Shown here: positions 41,809 through 51,852 of the stretch, piece after piece
Layout: each line of letters begins with the position of its first letter
How positions within the stretch are numbered: the stretch's first letter is position 1
DNA from: Marinobacter nauticus
GTDB taxonomy: Bacteria; Pseudomonadota; Gammaproteobacteria; Enterobacterales; Shewanellaceae
Direction: 5' to 3'
Assembly (NCBI RefSeq): GCF_019801015.1
Contig: NZ_JAHVJZ010000010.1
Span: forward strand, 1 to 64,000
Length of the DNA: 64,000 nucleotides
The notes under the pieces: model-generated
Told to the model about the DNA's origin: nothing
The model's database searches: none
What the model saw: only the letters and a program-made list of their open reading frames with translations
Position numbers and translations under genes: made by a program

Positions 41809-44800
41809 TTACAGCCAGCTGGGCAGAGTGCGGGCCCGCCAGGCCAGCACATTGCCGACGCCGGTGGCGACGCGGTGGCGCAAACGGCACAGCATCAGGT
41901 AGAGGTAGGGCACCAGAAACAGGCTGGTGAGGGTGGAGAAGGCCAGGCCACCGATGATGGCGATGGCCATCGGGGTGTAGCTGGGCCCGCCCCCGGCCAG
42001 CCGGGTGTCGTTCAGCGCCAGCGGCAGCAGCCCCAGAATGGTGGTGGATACCGTCATCAGTACCGGACGGAGTCGGGTGACGGCGGCGTCAACGATGGCG
42101 TCGCGCATCCGGGTCAGGTCCGGCTCCCGTTGGTTGATCTGGTCCACCAGCACGATGCCGTTGTTCACCACCACGCCCATCAGCACCAAAATGCCGATCA
42201 TCCCCATGATGCTCATCGAACTGCCGGTCAGGAAAAAGGTCCAGAACACCCCGGTAATGGAGAACAGAATGGAGCTGATCACCGCGGTGGGCAGCAACAG
42301 GGACTCGAACAGTGCCGCCATCACAATGTAAATCATCGCTACGGCCAGCAGCATATTGGTCACCATCAGCGCCTGACTCTCATCCTGATACTGGAAGCTG
42401 CCACCAAAGCTGTAGCTGTAGCCTTCCGGCAGGGCGATGGTGTCCATCAGGGCCGTGATCTCTTCCCGCAACTCGTTCATATCCCGGCCGTCGACATTGC
42501 CGCCGATGGCCAGCGCGGTCTGGCGACCCTCATGGCGGATCTCCTCCAACCGCGGCTGTTCGGTGATTCGGGCGACCTGGCCCAGAGTGATCACCTTGCC
42601 CTCAACCCGCCCCAGCGGCAGCGCTTCCATCTGCTCCCGCGACATCCGCCACTTGGGTGCCCACTGCAGACGGATCTGCACTTCACCGTTGGGATCGTGA
42701 CGGAAAGAACGCAGGGTCTGGCCGCGCAGCGCCGTGGCTAGGGTTTGCGAAGCCTGCTGGGCGGTTATATCCAGTCGGGACAAGGTTTCCCGGTCAAACT
42801 GCACCACCAGCTCCCGCTGTCCCCCTTCCAGTTCACTGCGCACGTCCGACAGCCCCTCAATGCGGGCGAGCATCGGTGTGATCTGCGATGCCAGGTCCAC
42901 CAAAGTTGTGGTGGAACGGCCACGGAGGTAGATCCGCATGCCGCGATCATCGCCACCCTGCCAGCCAAACTCCGGCTGGGCAAAGGCGTACTTGGGGAAC
43001 CCCTCGCGAATGGTTTCCATCAGCTCAGCACGGGGCACCGGCAGCGGCGTTTTCAGCAGCAGGGTGGTTTGCAGGTTGTCGGTGGAGAAGTAGCTGTAGA
43101 CCGAATCGATATGGAAGCGCTCCTGGTTGTCGTACAGGTAGGCCTCCATCTGATTGATCATCCCCTCGGTGACCCGCAGGCTGTGGCGCCCTTCGAGGTG
43201 GTAGTTGATGAACAGTCGCTCGTCGTTACCCTCGTCGTCATCCGCCATGTTGATCTGAGACAGCGGCAGTGCGGTGCTGGCCAGCAGAAGAATGGCAATC
43301 ACACCGCTGGATTTCGGGTGGTCCAGGGTCCAGCCCAGTGCCTTTTTGTAGCGTGGGGCTTTGGCCACGTGGGCTTTTTGACCAAACCGGCCAAACCGGT
43401 ACAGCATCAGCGGCAGCAGGGTACGGGAGATCAGCAGGCTGGCCAGCAGCGACAGGCAGATGGAGATGGCGACGTGTTCCAGAAACACCGTCAACTGCAC
43501 CTTGACCCCAAAGATGTTGGGCAGGAACACGATGGCGGTGGTCAGGGTGCCGGCCATCACCGCAAGGGCGACTTTATCCACGCCGTGGGTAACCGCACGG
43601 AACCGGTCCTTGGGGTCCTGCTGCAACACGCTTTCACTGACCACCACCGCGTTGTCGATCAGCATGCCCACGGCCAGCAACAGTCCCATCATCGACAGGA
43701 TATTGAGGGTGTAGCCCATCAGGTACATCACCCCAAGGGTGATGGCCACGGACAGCGGAACCGACACCACGATGATGAGCGTGGTCAGCGGATTACGCAG
43801 GAACAGGAACAGCACCAGGAAGGAGAGCCCGGCCCCGATCAGGCCAGCACTGGCGAGGTTGCTCAGCGAGGACTTCACCCCCGCGGCCTGATCGTCCATC
43901 ACAAAAAGCTCAATGCCATCGAACTGAGGATTACCACGCGCCTCTTCCACCACTTTGAGCACCCGGTCGGCGACGGCCACCAGGTTGGCACCGGACTCTT
44001 TAAAGACGTCCAGCCCCACCGCGTACTCCCGGTCCAGATGGCGGCCATCGACCATCTCCGGACGCTGGTACTCGATGTCGGCAATCTCACCCAGCTTGAC
44101 GCCGTTGCGCACCACCAGCTCGCGGATCGACTCAAGGCTGCGATATTCCCCTTTGGGGGAGACCTGCCACAGGGCGGAACCGGTGCGCAGGTCACCGGCG
44201 CTCATTACGAAGTTCTGAGCCCGCAGCTGGGTTTCCAGCCAAACCGGCTCGATGCCTGAAGCGATGAGGCGGTCCGCATCCAGACGGATCTGGATCTCCT
44301 GCGGCTGCACCCCATACAGCGTCACCTTGGAAACACCGGTCAGCCGCTCAATCGGCCGCTTCAGCTGTTTGTCGAGCAGGTCCCAGGCGCCGGACAGGTC
44401 CCGCGCGGAAGAGAGACGCAGGGTCAGAATCGGCATGTCGGCAGTGGAGAACTGCCACAACAGCACCCGTTCCACATCGGATGGCAGCAGGTGGCGGACG
44501 GAATCGACCCGTTCCCGCACCTCTACCACCTTGCTGGATATCGGCTCGTCCCAGTCAAAATCCATCCGGATCCAGGCTTCGGTCTGACTTGAGCCAGAGC
44601 GCATCCGCTTGACCCCGGACAGCGTGGCCAGCGACTCCTCAAGCACGGCGGTGATCTCCCGCTCCACCTCTTCCGGCGAGCCGCCCTGGTAGGGCACCTG
44701 CACGGTGATCTGCGGGATCTCCAGGCCCGGCCACATCTCCAGCGGCAGCAAACGGCTGGCCACCAGGCCGAGTAACAGCATGGCGAAGAAAGCCATGGAG

Positions 44801-44853
44801 ACCGTCACCGGGCGCTTCAGCGCCCATTGGGTCACGCTGCGCGGGTTAGCCAT
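41809..44853 (-). CDS. RND efflux permease (second of two)
   Basis: This 1014-residue inner-membrane permease has the twelve-helix RND layout with two large periplasmic loops. It starts WALKRPVTVSMAFFAMLLLGLVASRLLPLEM, typical of the family. The helix-4 proton-relay position reads GMLIDNAVVV, with Asp followed by Asn where AcrB has two aspartates. The ATG at 44853 follows AGGAGGT and overlaps the end of the upstream permease gene by eight bases; the longer open frame has no family similarity. Substrate is unknown. It is the last gene of a three-gene operon. Confidence 0.9.
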   Translation of the reverse strand: MANPRSVTQWALKRPVTVSMAFFAMLLLGLVASRLLPLEMWPGLEIPQITVQVPYQGGSPEEVEREITAVLEESLATLSGVKRMRSGSSQTEAWIRMDFDWDEPISSKVVEVRERVDSVRHLLPSDVERVLLWQFSTADMPILTLRLSSARDLSGAWDLLDKQLKRPIERLTGVSKVTLYGVQPQEIQIRLDADRLIASGIEPVWLETQLRAQNFVMSAGDLRTGSALWQVSPKGEYRSLESIRELVVRNGVKLGEIADIEYQRPEMVDGRHLDREYAVGLDVFKESGANLVAVADRVLKVVEEARGNPQFDGIELFVMDDQAAGVKSSLSNLASAGLIGAGLSFLVLFLFLRNPLTTLIIVVSVPLSVAITLGVMYLMGYTLNILSMMGLLLAVGMLIDNAVVVSESVLQQDPKDRFRAVTHGVDKVALAVMAGTLTTAIVFLPNIFGVKVQLTVFLEHVAISICLSLLASLLISRTLLPLMLYRFGRFGQKAHVAKAPRYKKALGWTLDHPKSSGVIAILLLASTALPLSQINMADDDEGNDERLFINYHLEGRHSLRVTEGMINQMEAYLYDNQERFHIDSVYSYFSTDNLQTTLLLKTPLPVPRAELMETIREGFPKYAFAQPEFGWQGGDDRGMRIYLRGRSTTTLVDLASQITPMLARIEGLSDVRSELEGGQRELVVQFDRETLSRLDITAQQASQTLATALRGQTLRSFRHDPNGEVQIRLQWAPKWRMSREQMEALPLGRVEGKVITLGQVARITEQPRLEEIRHEGRQTALAIGGNVDGRDMNELREEITALMDTIALPEGYSYSFGGSFQYQDESQALMVTNMLLAVAMIYIVMAALFESLLLPTAVISSILFSITGVFWTFFLTGSSMSIMGMIGILVLMGVVVNNGIVLVDQINQREPDLTRMRDAIVDAAVTRLRPVLMTVSTTILGLLPLALNDTRLAGGGPSYTPMAIAIIGGLAFSTLTSLFLVPYLYLMLCRLRHRVATGVGNVLAWRARTLPSWL

Positions 44854-47800
44854 GAGACACCTCCTGTGTCGCAGTCGGGCGGTGGGCGCGGTCAAACAGG
44901 GCGTACAGCACCGGCAGGACAACCAGCGTCAATACGGTGGAGAGGCCAAGGCCGAAAATGACGGTGATCGCCATCGGTGCGCGCAGCTCCGCCCCTTCTC
45001 CCAGACCGAGCAACATCGGCAGCAGGCCAAGGGTGGTGGTAAGCGTGGTCATCAGGATCGGACGCAGACGGCTGGCGGCGGCTTGTTGAATCGCTTCAAT
45101 CCGGTCCATGCCACTGGCACGCAGCTGGTTAATCCGGTCCACCAGCACGATGGCGTTATTGACCACAATGCCGCACAACATAATGAGGCCGATAAACACC
45201 AGCACCGACAGGGCGGTCCCGGTGATCCAGAGGCCCAGCACTGAGCCTGCCAGCGCCATCGGCACGGCGGCCAGGATCAGCAGCGGATGCAGCAGCGACT
45301 CAAACTGGCTGGCCATCACGATGTAAACCAGGAACACCGCCAGGGCCAGCGCGATCTTCAGGGAGCGGCTGGATTGCTCCATCTCCTCGTTCTGACCGCC
45401 AAATTCGGCTCGGATCCCCACCGGCAGCGCCAGACCGTCCAGCACCTCACGGGCTTCGGTAACGCCTTCACTCAGCGTGCCTTCGGCCAGCCCGGCGCTG
45501 ACGATAGCCACACGTTGCTGGGCCACCCGGTTGATGGCCGCAGGGCCGATGCTCTGCTCGATGGTGGCCACCGCGTCCAGCGGTACCGGGTGAGTCGAAC
45601 CAGGATTCACAATCAGGGCACGGATGTCCTCAATCTGGTCACGGGTCTCCTCATTGGCGCGCAGGCGGATGTCGATCTTGCGGTCCGCCAGGGTATAGCG
45701 GGACGCCACGGTGCCCCCCACCAGAGTCGCCAGACGGGAAGCCACATCCGGGGCGGTCAGGCCCAGTGCCGCCAGGCGGGCGTGGTCGAAGTGGATCGCC
45801 AGTTCCGGCTGGCCATCACGCAGGCTGTTGGTGACGTCGCTGAAGCGCGGATTGGCGGCCAATGCCTTGGCCAGTGCGGTGGAGGCAGCCTTAAGCTGGT
45901 CCAGCTCATAGCCGGACAGCTCAATGGCCAGGGGTTGTTTAAAGCTCATCAGCTGCGGCTGCTTCAGCTCCGCTTCCAGATCAGGAATGCGGGAGGCGGT
46001 CTGGCGCAGAGTGGCCATGACCGACTGCTGGGCGGCCGGGTCTGCCAGCACCACCTGCAGGCGGCCCCAGTTCTCGCCACTGCGGCTGGAGGCGGAGGAC
46101 AACATGGCGGCACTGCCGGCCTGAGAGTAGGCGTGATCCACCGCCGGGTTGGAAAGAATCGATTGAGCCAATCGATCCAACACCTCGTCGGTACGGCGCA
46201 CATCGGTGCCCGGTGGCAGTTGCACTTCGAGATAGAACTCCCCCTGGTTCATCGGCGGGATAAGCTCCATGCCGATGCGCGGCAGCAGGGCGGCGGCGGT
46301 GCCGGTGATGGCCACCGCAAGGGCCAGCGTCAGCAGGCGTTGACGCAGCGCCAGTGCCAGCAGATGGGGATAGAACCAGGCCAGGCCGTTGTAGAGCTTC
46401 TGGAAGGCCCACGCCAGAGGGGCAAATACCCAGCGGGCAATCCGCTTGATAAAGCGGCCCAGCACCAGCCCCAGGGTAAAGATCAGCGCCGGAATATGGC
46501 GAAACAGCACCGCAAAGGGGAAGGAAAACACCGTGGTGGCATAATGGCGGGTTTTACCCCATCCGCTCTGTGGCACCGCTTTGGCGACGCGGGGCGCGCC
46601 TTCGGGCCACTGGAATCCCCGGCGGCCGGCCAGCATCGGAATGGCCGTCAGGGCAACAAGCAAGGAGGCCACCAGGGCAAAGGCGACAGTGAGGGCTTGA
46701 TCGCCAAACAGCGCCCCGGCCACCCCCTCAACAAACAACAGTGGAACAAACACCGCCAGAGTGGTCAGGGTTGAGGCGGTGATGGCCCCGGCCACTTCGG
46801 CGGTGCCAAGACGGGCGGCTTCGGCGCGGGTGTCGGCGTTGTCGCTTTCGCTGCTGGCAAGCTGGCGGTGGCGGTCGATGTTTTCCAGCACCACGATGGC
46901 GTTGTCCACCAACAGGCCTACGGCCAGAGCGATGCCGCCCAGGGACATCAGGTTAAGGCTGATGCCGGAGAAGTACATCAGGTTGAACGTGGCCACCACC
47001 GAGATGGGGATGGAGAGGGAGATAATCAGGGTAGGGCGGATGTCCCGCAAGAACAGGTAGATCACCAGCATCGCCAGCACTGCGCCAATCAGGGCCGCGG
47101 AGGTGACTTCATCGATGGCGCCTTTGATAAAGCGGGACTGGTCATACAACACCGTGATTTCACGGGCGTCATCGCGCTGGCTCAGTGCGTCGAGACGGGC
47201 CCGGACCGCCTGCGCCACCTGCACCGCATTGGCATCCCCCTCCTTATACAGGGCGATTTCCACCGCATCCTCACCGTCAACCCGTGAGATGTCGGTGCGC
47301 TCGGCGTAACCGTCGCGAACCTCGGCCACGTCCTTCAGGCGAACCTGGCGACCCGCATCATGAAATACGATGACGTTGGCCAGCGCGTCAATGCTGTCGA
47401 ACTGGTTCAGGGTACGCACCAGCAGCTCCTGGCTGCCCTGAGTCAGCTTGCCGGCGGAGAGGTTGATGTTTTCCGCGCCAATGCGCTGGACCAACTGGTC
47501 CGGGGTCAGGTTCAGCTGCGCCAATTTGTCCTGATCCACCAGGATTTGCACCTCGCGGACCAGCCCCCCAGCGGGGCGCACAGAGGCCACACCGGGCACA
47601 GTTTCCAGCTGACGCTTAAGTTCATCGTCGGCCCAGCTGCGCAGGGCGATCAGACTGGCCTCATCGGTGGCACCGGTCTTGACCCCCAGACGCATAATGG
47701 GGTCGAGGTTGGGGTTAAAGCGCAGGATAAGCGGCTTATCGATGTCCAGCGGCAGCAGGATGGCGTCCAGCTTTTCGCGGGTGTCCAGGGCCGCGAGGTC

Positions 47801-48103
47801 CATGTCCGTGCCCCACTCAAACTCCAGCTGAATGTCCGAGAGGCCGGCGCGGGAGGTGGAGCTGAGACGGCGCAGCCCCTTAACGATGCCCACCGACTCC
47901 TCGATGGGCTTGGACACCAGCTGCTCCACCTCAATGGGGGCAGCACCGGGATACAGAGTGCGAACGGTCAGGGTGGGGTAGTTCATCTCCGGCAGCAGGG
48001 TCACCGCCAGCCGGGAGAAGCCCACCATGCCAAACAGCAGCAGAGTGAGGATCCCCATCCACACGGTGATGGGGCGTTTGATGGCAGTCTGGATCAGCGT
48101 CAT
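44846..48103 (-). CDS. RND efflux permease (first of two)
   Basis: The 1085-residue permease begins MTLIQTAIKRPITVWMGILT and shows the RND signature blocks FSRLAVTLLPEMNYPTL and, in helix 4, GLLVDNAIVVLENIDRH, again with Asp-Asn in the proton-relay position. A stretch at about residues 500-560 between the two halves is longer than usual. It is ten bases downstream of the adaptor gene and overlaps the second permease gene. Adaptor plus two different permeases recalls the MdtABC arrangement, in which the two permeases form one heterotrimeric pump. Confidence 0.9.
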   Translation of the reverse strand: MTLIQTAIKRPITVWMGILTLLLFGMVGFSRLAVTLLPEMNYPTLTVRTLYPGAAPIEVEQLVSKPIEESVGIVKGLRRLSSTSRAGLSDIQLEFEWGTDMDLAALDTREKLDAILLPLDIDKPLILRFNPNLDPIMRLGVKTGATDEASLIALRSWADDELKRQLETVPGVASVRPAGGLVREVQILVDQDKLAQLNLTPDQLVQRIGAENINLSAGKLTQGSQELLVRTLNQFDSIDALANVIVFHDAGRQVRLKDVAEVRDGYAERTDISRVDGEDAVEIALYKEGDANAVQVAQAVRARLDALSQRDDAREITVLYDQSRFIKGAIDEVTSAALIGAVLAMLVIYLFLRDIRPTLIISLSIPISVVATFNLMYFSGISLNLMSLGGIALAVGLLVDNAIVVLENIDRHRQLASSESDNADTRAEAARLGTAEVAGAITASTLTTLAVFVPLLFVEGVAGALFGDQALTVAFALVASLLVALTAIPMLAGRRGFQWPEGAPRVAKAVPQSGWGKTRHYATTVFSFPFAVLFRHIPALIFTLGLVLGRFIKRIARWVFAPLAWAFQKLYNGLAWFYPHLLALALRQRLLTLALAVAITGTAAALLPRIGMELIPPMNQGEFYLEVQLPPGTDVRRTDEVLDRLAQSILSNPAVDHAYSQAGSAAMLSSASSRSGENWGRLQVVLADPAAQQSVMATLRQTASRIPDLEAELKQPQLMSFKQPLAIELSGYELDQLKAASTALAKALAANPRFSDVTNSLRDGQPELAIHFDHARLAALGLTAPDVASRLATLVGGTVASRYTLADRKIDIRLRANEETRDQIEDIRALIVNPGSTHPVPLDAVATIEQSIGPAAINRVAQQRVAIVSAGLAEGTLSEGVTEAREVLDGLALPVGIRAEFGGQNEEMEQSSRSLKIALALAVFLVYIVMASQFESLLHPLLILAAVPMALAGSVLGLWITGTALSVLVFIGLIMLCGIVVNNAIVLVDRINQLRASGMDRIEAIQQAAASRLRPILMTTLTTTLGLLPMLLGLGEGAELRAPMAITVIFGLGLSTVLTLVVLPVLYALFDRAHRPTATQEVSHG

Positions 48104-48113
48104 GGTCGGCTCC

Positions 48114-49190
48114 TTAACGCTGAGCGGCCAGTTGCAGGGACGGGATCACTTCCACCTGGGCGTCGTCCTTGAGCTGATGCTGGCCACGGACCACCACCTG
48201 CTCACCGGCTTCCAGACCTTCCAGAATCTCAACCCGTTCTCCATCCTCATAGCCAAGCTGTACGGCACGGCTCTGGGCCTGACCGTCATTTATGACGAAG
48301 ACGGCGTGACCGAGGTCCTGTCGTACCAGCGCCATACGCGGTACCACCAGGGTGTCATGGTGGGTATCAAACCGTACCCGGGCCCGGCTCAGCATGCCGG
48401 CTTTGAGGATCCCCTCCTGGTTATCCACGCTCAGGGTGATTTTGAAGGTGCCGGTTTCCGGATCCACCACCGGTGCGATGCGCAGCACTGTCGCAAGACG
48501 AACCTGCTGCAGCCCTTCCACGGTCAGCTCAGCTTCCTGTCCCAGACGGATGCGGGGCAGTTCGCGCTCCGGCAGGTGCAGGATGCCGTGGAGGGTCTCC
48601 TGATGAACGATGTGGAACAGGGCTTCGTGCTCGGCGGCCATCTTGCCGCGCTTGACGTAGCGTTTGGCCACCACACCATCAATGGGGGAGACCACACTGC
48701 TGTACTCCAGCTCCAGTGCGGCGATGTCCCGATCGGCCAGCGCGGCCTGACGACGGAACTCAAGTTTCGCCAGCGTTTCCTGACTGACCAGCTGTTGGTT
48801 GGCGATGGCATTCAACCGGTCCAGTTCCTGATCAATCACATCCAGCTCGGCCTGGGCTTTGTTCAGGGCCAGGCGATAACGTTTCGGGTCGATGGTGGCG
48901 AGCTTCTGTCCGGCTTTGACCAGCTGACCCTCTTCCACGTGGAGAGATTCGATGATGCCGGTTACGCGGGCCACCACCTGGGCTTCTTCCGGGGCTTCCA
49001 GCAGCGCCGTTGTGCGGTAGTAGGCGGAGACATTCTCAACGCTGACCGACTGAGTCTCGACAGGCACTCGAGGCGTGGTTTCCTCTTCCTGGGTCTCATT
49101 GGCGGCAGTGTCGGGCGCTTCCGGGGCAGACTGGCTGCAGCCGCTGAGTGCGAGCATAAGAACCAGAGCGGGGGCGATGTAGTGAGACAT
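48114..49190 (-). CDS. RND periplasmic adaptor lipoprotein
   Basis: This 358-residue membrane fusion protein starts at the ATG at 49190, preceded by GGGAAAGT, and opens with a lipoprotein signal MSHYIAPALVLMLALSGC, so Cys18 should be lipidated. An acidic linker, a split lipoyl domain (VVARVTGIIESLHVEEGQLVKAGQKLATID and YSSVVSPIDGVVAKRYVKRGKMA), an alpha-helical hairpin and a beta-barrel domain follow. It would couple the two RND permeases to an outer membrane channel; no TolC homologue is encoded nearby. Confidence 0.9.
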   Translation of the reverse strand: MSHYIAPALVLMLALSGCSQSAPEAPDTAANETQEEETTPRVPVETQSVSVENVSAYYRTTALLEAPEEAQVVARVTGIIESLHVEEGQLVKAGQKLATIDPKRYRLALNKAQAELDVIDQELDRLNAIANQQLVSQETLAKLEFRRQAALADRDIAALELEYSSVVSPIDGVVAKRYVKRGKMAAEHEALFHIVHQETLHGILHLPERELPRIRLGQEAELTVEGLQQVRLATVLRIAPVVDPETGTFKITLSVDNQEGILKAGMLSRARVRFDTHHDTLVVPRMALVRQDLGHAVFVINDGQAQSRAVQLGYEDGERVEILEGLEAGEQVVVRGQHQLKDDAQVEVIPSLQLAAQR

Positions 49191-49371
49191 GGTGACTTTC
49201 CCTAATCGATTCACAGACGGCGGTTAATTAGCGAAGCCCGTGCCAACTTTAAAAAGCCTTTATAATCAGTGTTATAGCTGTTCTGTCTGGGAGGTGGTTG
49301 GCTATTTTGCCCAACTGTTAATGAAATGTTCCATTTGGTGGCGGGGGAGACAAACTGCGTGGGGCGGAAAC

Positions 49372-49400
49372 AAAAAAGCCAGCCCGAAGGCTGGCTTTTT
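49372..49400 (-). terminator. Terminator of gltA
   Basis: AAAGCCAGCC/GGCTGGCTTT stem at 49375-49398 with a CGAA loop. Read on the minus strand it ends in a T run, just past the gltA stop codon. Confidence 0.88.
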
Positions 49401-49414
49401 GAGCGGTAACGCTA

Positions 49415-50701
49415 TCAGCGTTGGTTGCCCGGGACGTAATCCCGTTGCGGCGCACCGGTGTACAGCTGACGCGGACGGCCAATCTTGTGGCCCGGCTGGC
49501 TCAGCATCTCCTGCCAGTGAGACACCCAACCCACGGTGCGGGACAGGGCGAAAATCACGGTGAACATGGAGGTCGGGATGCCGATGGCCTTCATGATGAT
49601 TCCCGAGTAGAAGTCCACGTTCGGGTACAGCTTCTTCTCGATGAAGTACTCGTCGGACAGCGCGATGCGCTCGAGCTCCATGGCCACGTCCAGCAGCGGG
49701 TCCTGAATGTTCAGCTCCGCCAGAACTTCGTGGCAGGTCTCGCGCATTACGGTGGCGCGGGGGTCGAAGTTCTTGTAAACGCGGTGGCCGAAGCCCATCA
49801 GACGGAACGGGTCGTTCTTGTCTTTGGCCTTCTCAATGAACTCGGGGATGCGGTCGACGCTGCCGATCTCTTCCAGCATGTTGAGACAGGCTTCGTTGGC
49901 GCCGCCGTGTGCCGGGCCCCACAGAGAAGCCACACCGGCAGAGATACAGGCGAACGGGTTGGCACCGGAGGAGCCCGCCAGACGCACGGTAGAGGTGGAC
50001 GCGTTCTGCTCGTGGTCGGCATGGAGGATAAAGATGCGGTCCATGGCGCGCTCGATCACCGGGTTCACCACGTACTCTTCACAAGGCACGGAGAACATCA
50101 TGTTCAGGAAGTTGCCGGCGAAGGAGAGGTCGTTACGCGGGTAGATGAACGGCTGGCCCAGGTTGTACTTGTAGGCCATGGCAGCCAGGGTCGGCATCTT
50201 GGAGATCAGACGAATGGCCGCCACTTCGCGGTGATGTTCGTCGTTAACGTCCAGAGAGTCGTGATAGAACGCCGACAGGGCGCCCACAACGCCACACAGA
50301 ATGGCCATCGGGTGGGCGTCGCGGCGGAAGCCACGGTAGAACTGCGCCAGCTGCTCGTGAACCATGGTGTGGTTGGTTACCACGGATTTGAACTTTTGCA
50401 TCTCCTGCTGAGTTGGCAGGTCGCCTTTCAGCAGCAGGTAGCAAACTTCGAGGTAGCTGGATTGAGTGGCCAGTTGATCGATGGGGTAGCCGCGGTGAAG
50501 CAGAATGCCTTTCTCACCATCGATAAACGTAATTTCAGATTCACAGGAAGCGGTCGCCATGAATCCCGGATCAAAAGTGAAATAACCGCTCTTGCCCAGG
50601 GTGCTGATGTCGACGACGTCGTGACCTGCAGTACCGGATTTGATGGGCAGTTCGACGGGTTCCTTTCCTGGGACCTGAAGCTTGGCGATGTTGTCTGCCA
50701 T
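49415..50701 (-). CDS. gltA: Citrate synthase (type II)
   Basis: The 428-residue enzyme condenses oxaloacetate and acetyl-CoA to citrate. It is the hexameric, NADH-sensitive gram-negative type by length and N-terminal domain ([21 protein letters not shown]). Active-site segments include [31 protein letters not shown] and the earlier [26 protein letters not shown]. The ATG at 50701 is set by AAGGAGAA; the open frame continues 46 codons upstream through the promoter and is rejected. gltA and sdhC face away from each other across about 420 bases, as in E. coli. Confidence 0.96.
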   Translation of the reverse strand: MADNIAKLQVPGKEPVELPIKSGTAGHDVVDISTLGKSGYFTFDPGFMATASCESEITFIDGEKGILLHRGYPIDQLATQSSYLEVCYLLLKGDLPTQQEMQKFKSVVTNHTMVHEQLAQFYRGFRRDAHPMAILCGVVGALSAFYHDSLDVNDEHHREVAAIRLISKMPTLAAMAYKYNLGQPFIYPRNDLSFAGNFLNMMFSVPCEEYVVNPVIERAMDRIFILHADHEQNASTSTVRLAGSSGANPFACISAGVASLWGPAHGGANEACLNMLEEIGSVDRIPEFIEKAKDKNDPFRLMGFGHRVYKNFDPRATVMRETCHEVLAELNIQDPLLDVAMELERIALSDEYFIEKKLYPNVDFYSGIIMKAIGIPTSMFTVIFALSRTVGWVSHWQEMLSQPGHKIGRPRQLYTGAPQRDYVPGNQR

Positions 50702-50751
50702 GCTGGTTCTCCTTACTTCTTTATTGTTATCTGTTTCGTCACAGTGGCGCC

Positions 50752-50781
50752 ATTCTAAGTGACGGCTATCACAAAAGGCAA
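50752..50781 (-). promoter_or_regulatory. Predicted sigma-70 promoter of gltA
   Basis: On the minus strand TTGCCT (plus 50776-50781) and TAGAAT (plus 50752-50757) are 18 bases apart, predicting transcription from about 50745 and a 5' leader of about 44 nt before the gltA ATG. Confidence 0.5.
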
Positions 50782-50896
50782 TTCGCAAACCGGGGATTGG
50801 GTCGCCTTTTGTCTCGAAGGTAGTTCGAAATAACGCCAACTTATGGGTAACAGACGGTCATGGATGTAAATCTCAGAAATCCAAAAAGTGTGATGT

Positions 50897-50925
50897 TTGT
50901 ATTTGTAGGGGGGGCTCTGTATACT
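50897..50925 (+). promoter_or_regulatory. Predicted sigma-70 promoter of the sdh operon
   Basis: TTGTAT at 50897-50902 and TATACT at 50920-50925 are separated by 17 bases, predicting transcription from about 50932. That gives sdhC a leader of about 190 nt which contains a hairpin GTGGAG/CTCCAC at about 51001-51019. The 420-base gltA-sdhC gap holds no gene. Confidence 0.55.
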
Positions 50926-51121
50926 GCCCACGAACCTCCCCCGGGAGCCCGGTAATGCTGGGTTTTAAGGGTGATTTTCTAGCCAGTCAATCAGACAAAA
51001 GTGGAGTCTGCCTCTCCACGGGTCGGTGGTTTAGTGGTGGCCTAAAACGCTGTTTTTACCACGGACAGGATTTGTAGGCCGGCTACTGGAGATAATGATA
51101 ACTATTGCTCAATGGAGCTGA

Positions 51122-51511
51122 GTGAGCAGAACTGTGAATAAGCAAAGACCTGTCTACTTGGATCTGCAACAGATCCAGTTCCCCGCGACGGCCATTGCGT
51201 CGATCCTGCATCGTGTCAGCGGTGTCATCCTGTTTGTCTCCATCGCGGTATTGCTGTGGCTGCTGGCCACGTCCCTGGGATCCGCCCAAGGATTTGCGAC
51301 CGTATCGGAAATCATGAACAGCCTAATCGCAAAATTCGTTGTATGGGGCATCCTCACCGCCCTGGCCTACCACTTCTGTGGTGGCATCCGTCACCTGCTG
51401 ATGGACCTGGGTTACTTCGAAGGTTCCATGGAGAGCGGCAATAACTCTGCCCGCGCTGCAATGGCGATTACTGTTGTACTGTCTGTCATTGCGGGGATCT
51501 GGTTATGGTAA
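51122..51511 (+). CDS. sdhC: Succinate dehydrogenase cytochrome b556 subunit
   Basis: The 129-residue subunit has three membrane helices and provides one axial haem ligand and part of the quinone site of complex II. The family segment PVYLDLQQIQFPATAIASILHRVSGVILF lies at about 10-38 and the haem histidine is expected in AYHFCGGIRHLLMDLG (about 81-96). The start is GTG at 51122, with GGAG at 51114-51117; a second GTG four codons downstream lacks a site. sdhD starts seven bases before its stop codon. Confidence 0.93.
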   Translation: MSRTVNKQRPVYLDLQQIQFPATAIASILHRVSGVILFVSIAVLLWLLATSLGSAQGFATVSEIMNSLIAKFVVWGILTALAYHFCGGIRHLLMDLGYFEGSMESGNNSARAAMAITVVLSVIAGIWLW

Positions 51512-51852
51512 AAAATGCCGCGACTCTGGGACGCAGTGGCGTCCACGACTTCGTTCTGTTGCGCGCCAGCGCACTTATCCTGGCCAGCTACGTCCTGTTT
51601 ATGGTCGGCTTCCTGGCCATCACTCCCGAACTGACTTACGCCACCTGGCAGGGCCTGTTCAGTGGCACCGCCATGAAGGTTTATACCCTGGTGAGCCTGG
51701 TGGCTCTGCTGATGCACGGCTGGATTGGCCTGTGGCAGGTGTTGACCGACTACATCAAGCCGGTGGGCCTGCGTGCCTTCCTGCAATTCGTGATCAACGT
51801 GGTTCTGCTGGCCTATGTTTTTGCCGGCGTTGTGATCCTGTGGGGTGTGTAA
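51505..51852 (+). CDS. sdhD: Succinate dehydrogenase membrane anchor subunit
   Basis: The 115-residue anchor has three membrane helices. The N-terminal segment GRSGVHDFVLLRASALILASYVLFMVGF and the haem-ligand region LLMHGWIGLWQVLTDYIKP match SdhD. It overlaps sdhC at its start, and sdhA follows its stop codon with no gap. Confidence 0.93.
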   Translation: MVKNAATLGRSGVHDFVLLRASALILASYVLFMVGFLAITPELTYATWQGLFSGTAMKVYTLVSLVALLMHGWIGLWQVLTDYIKPVGLRAFLQFVINVVLLAYVFAGVVILWGV

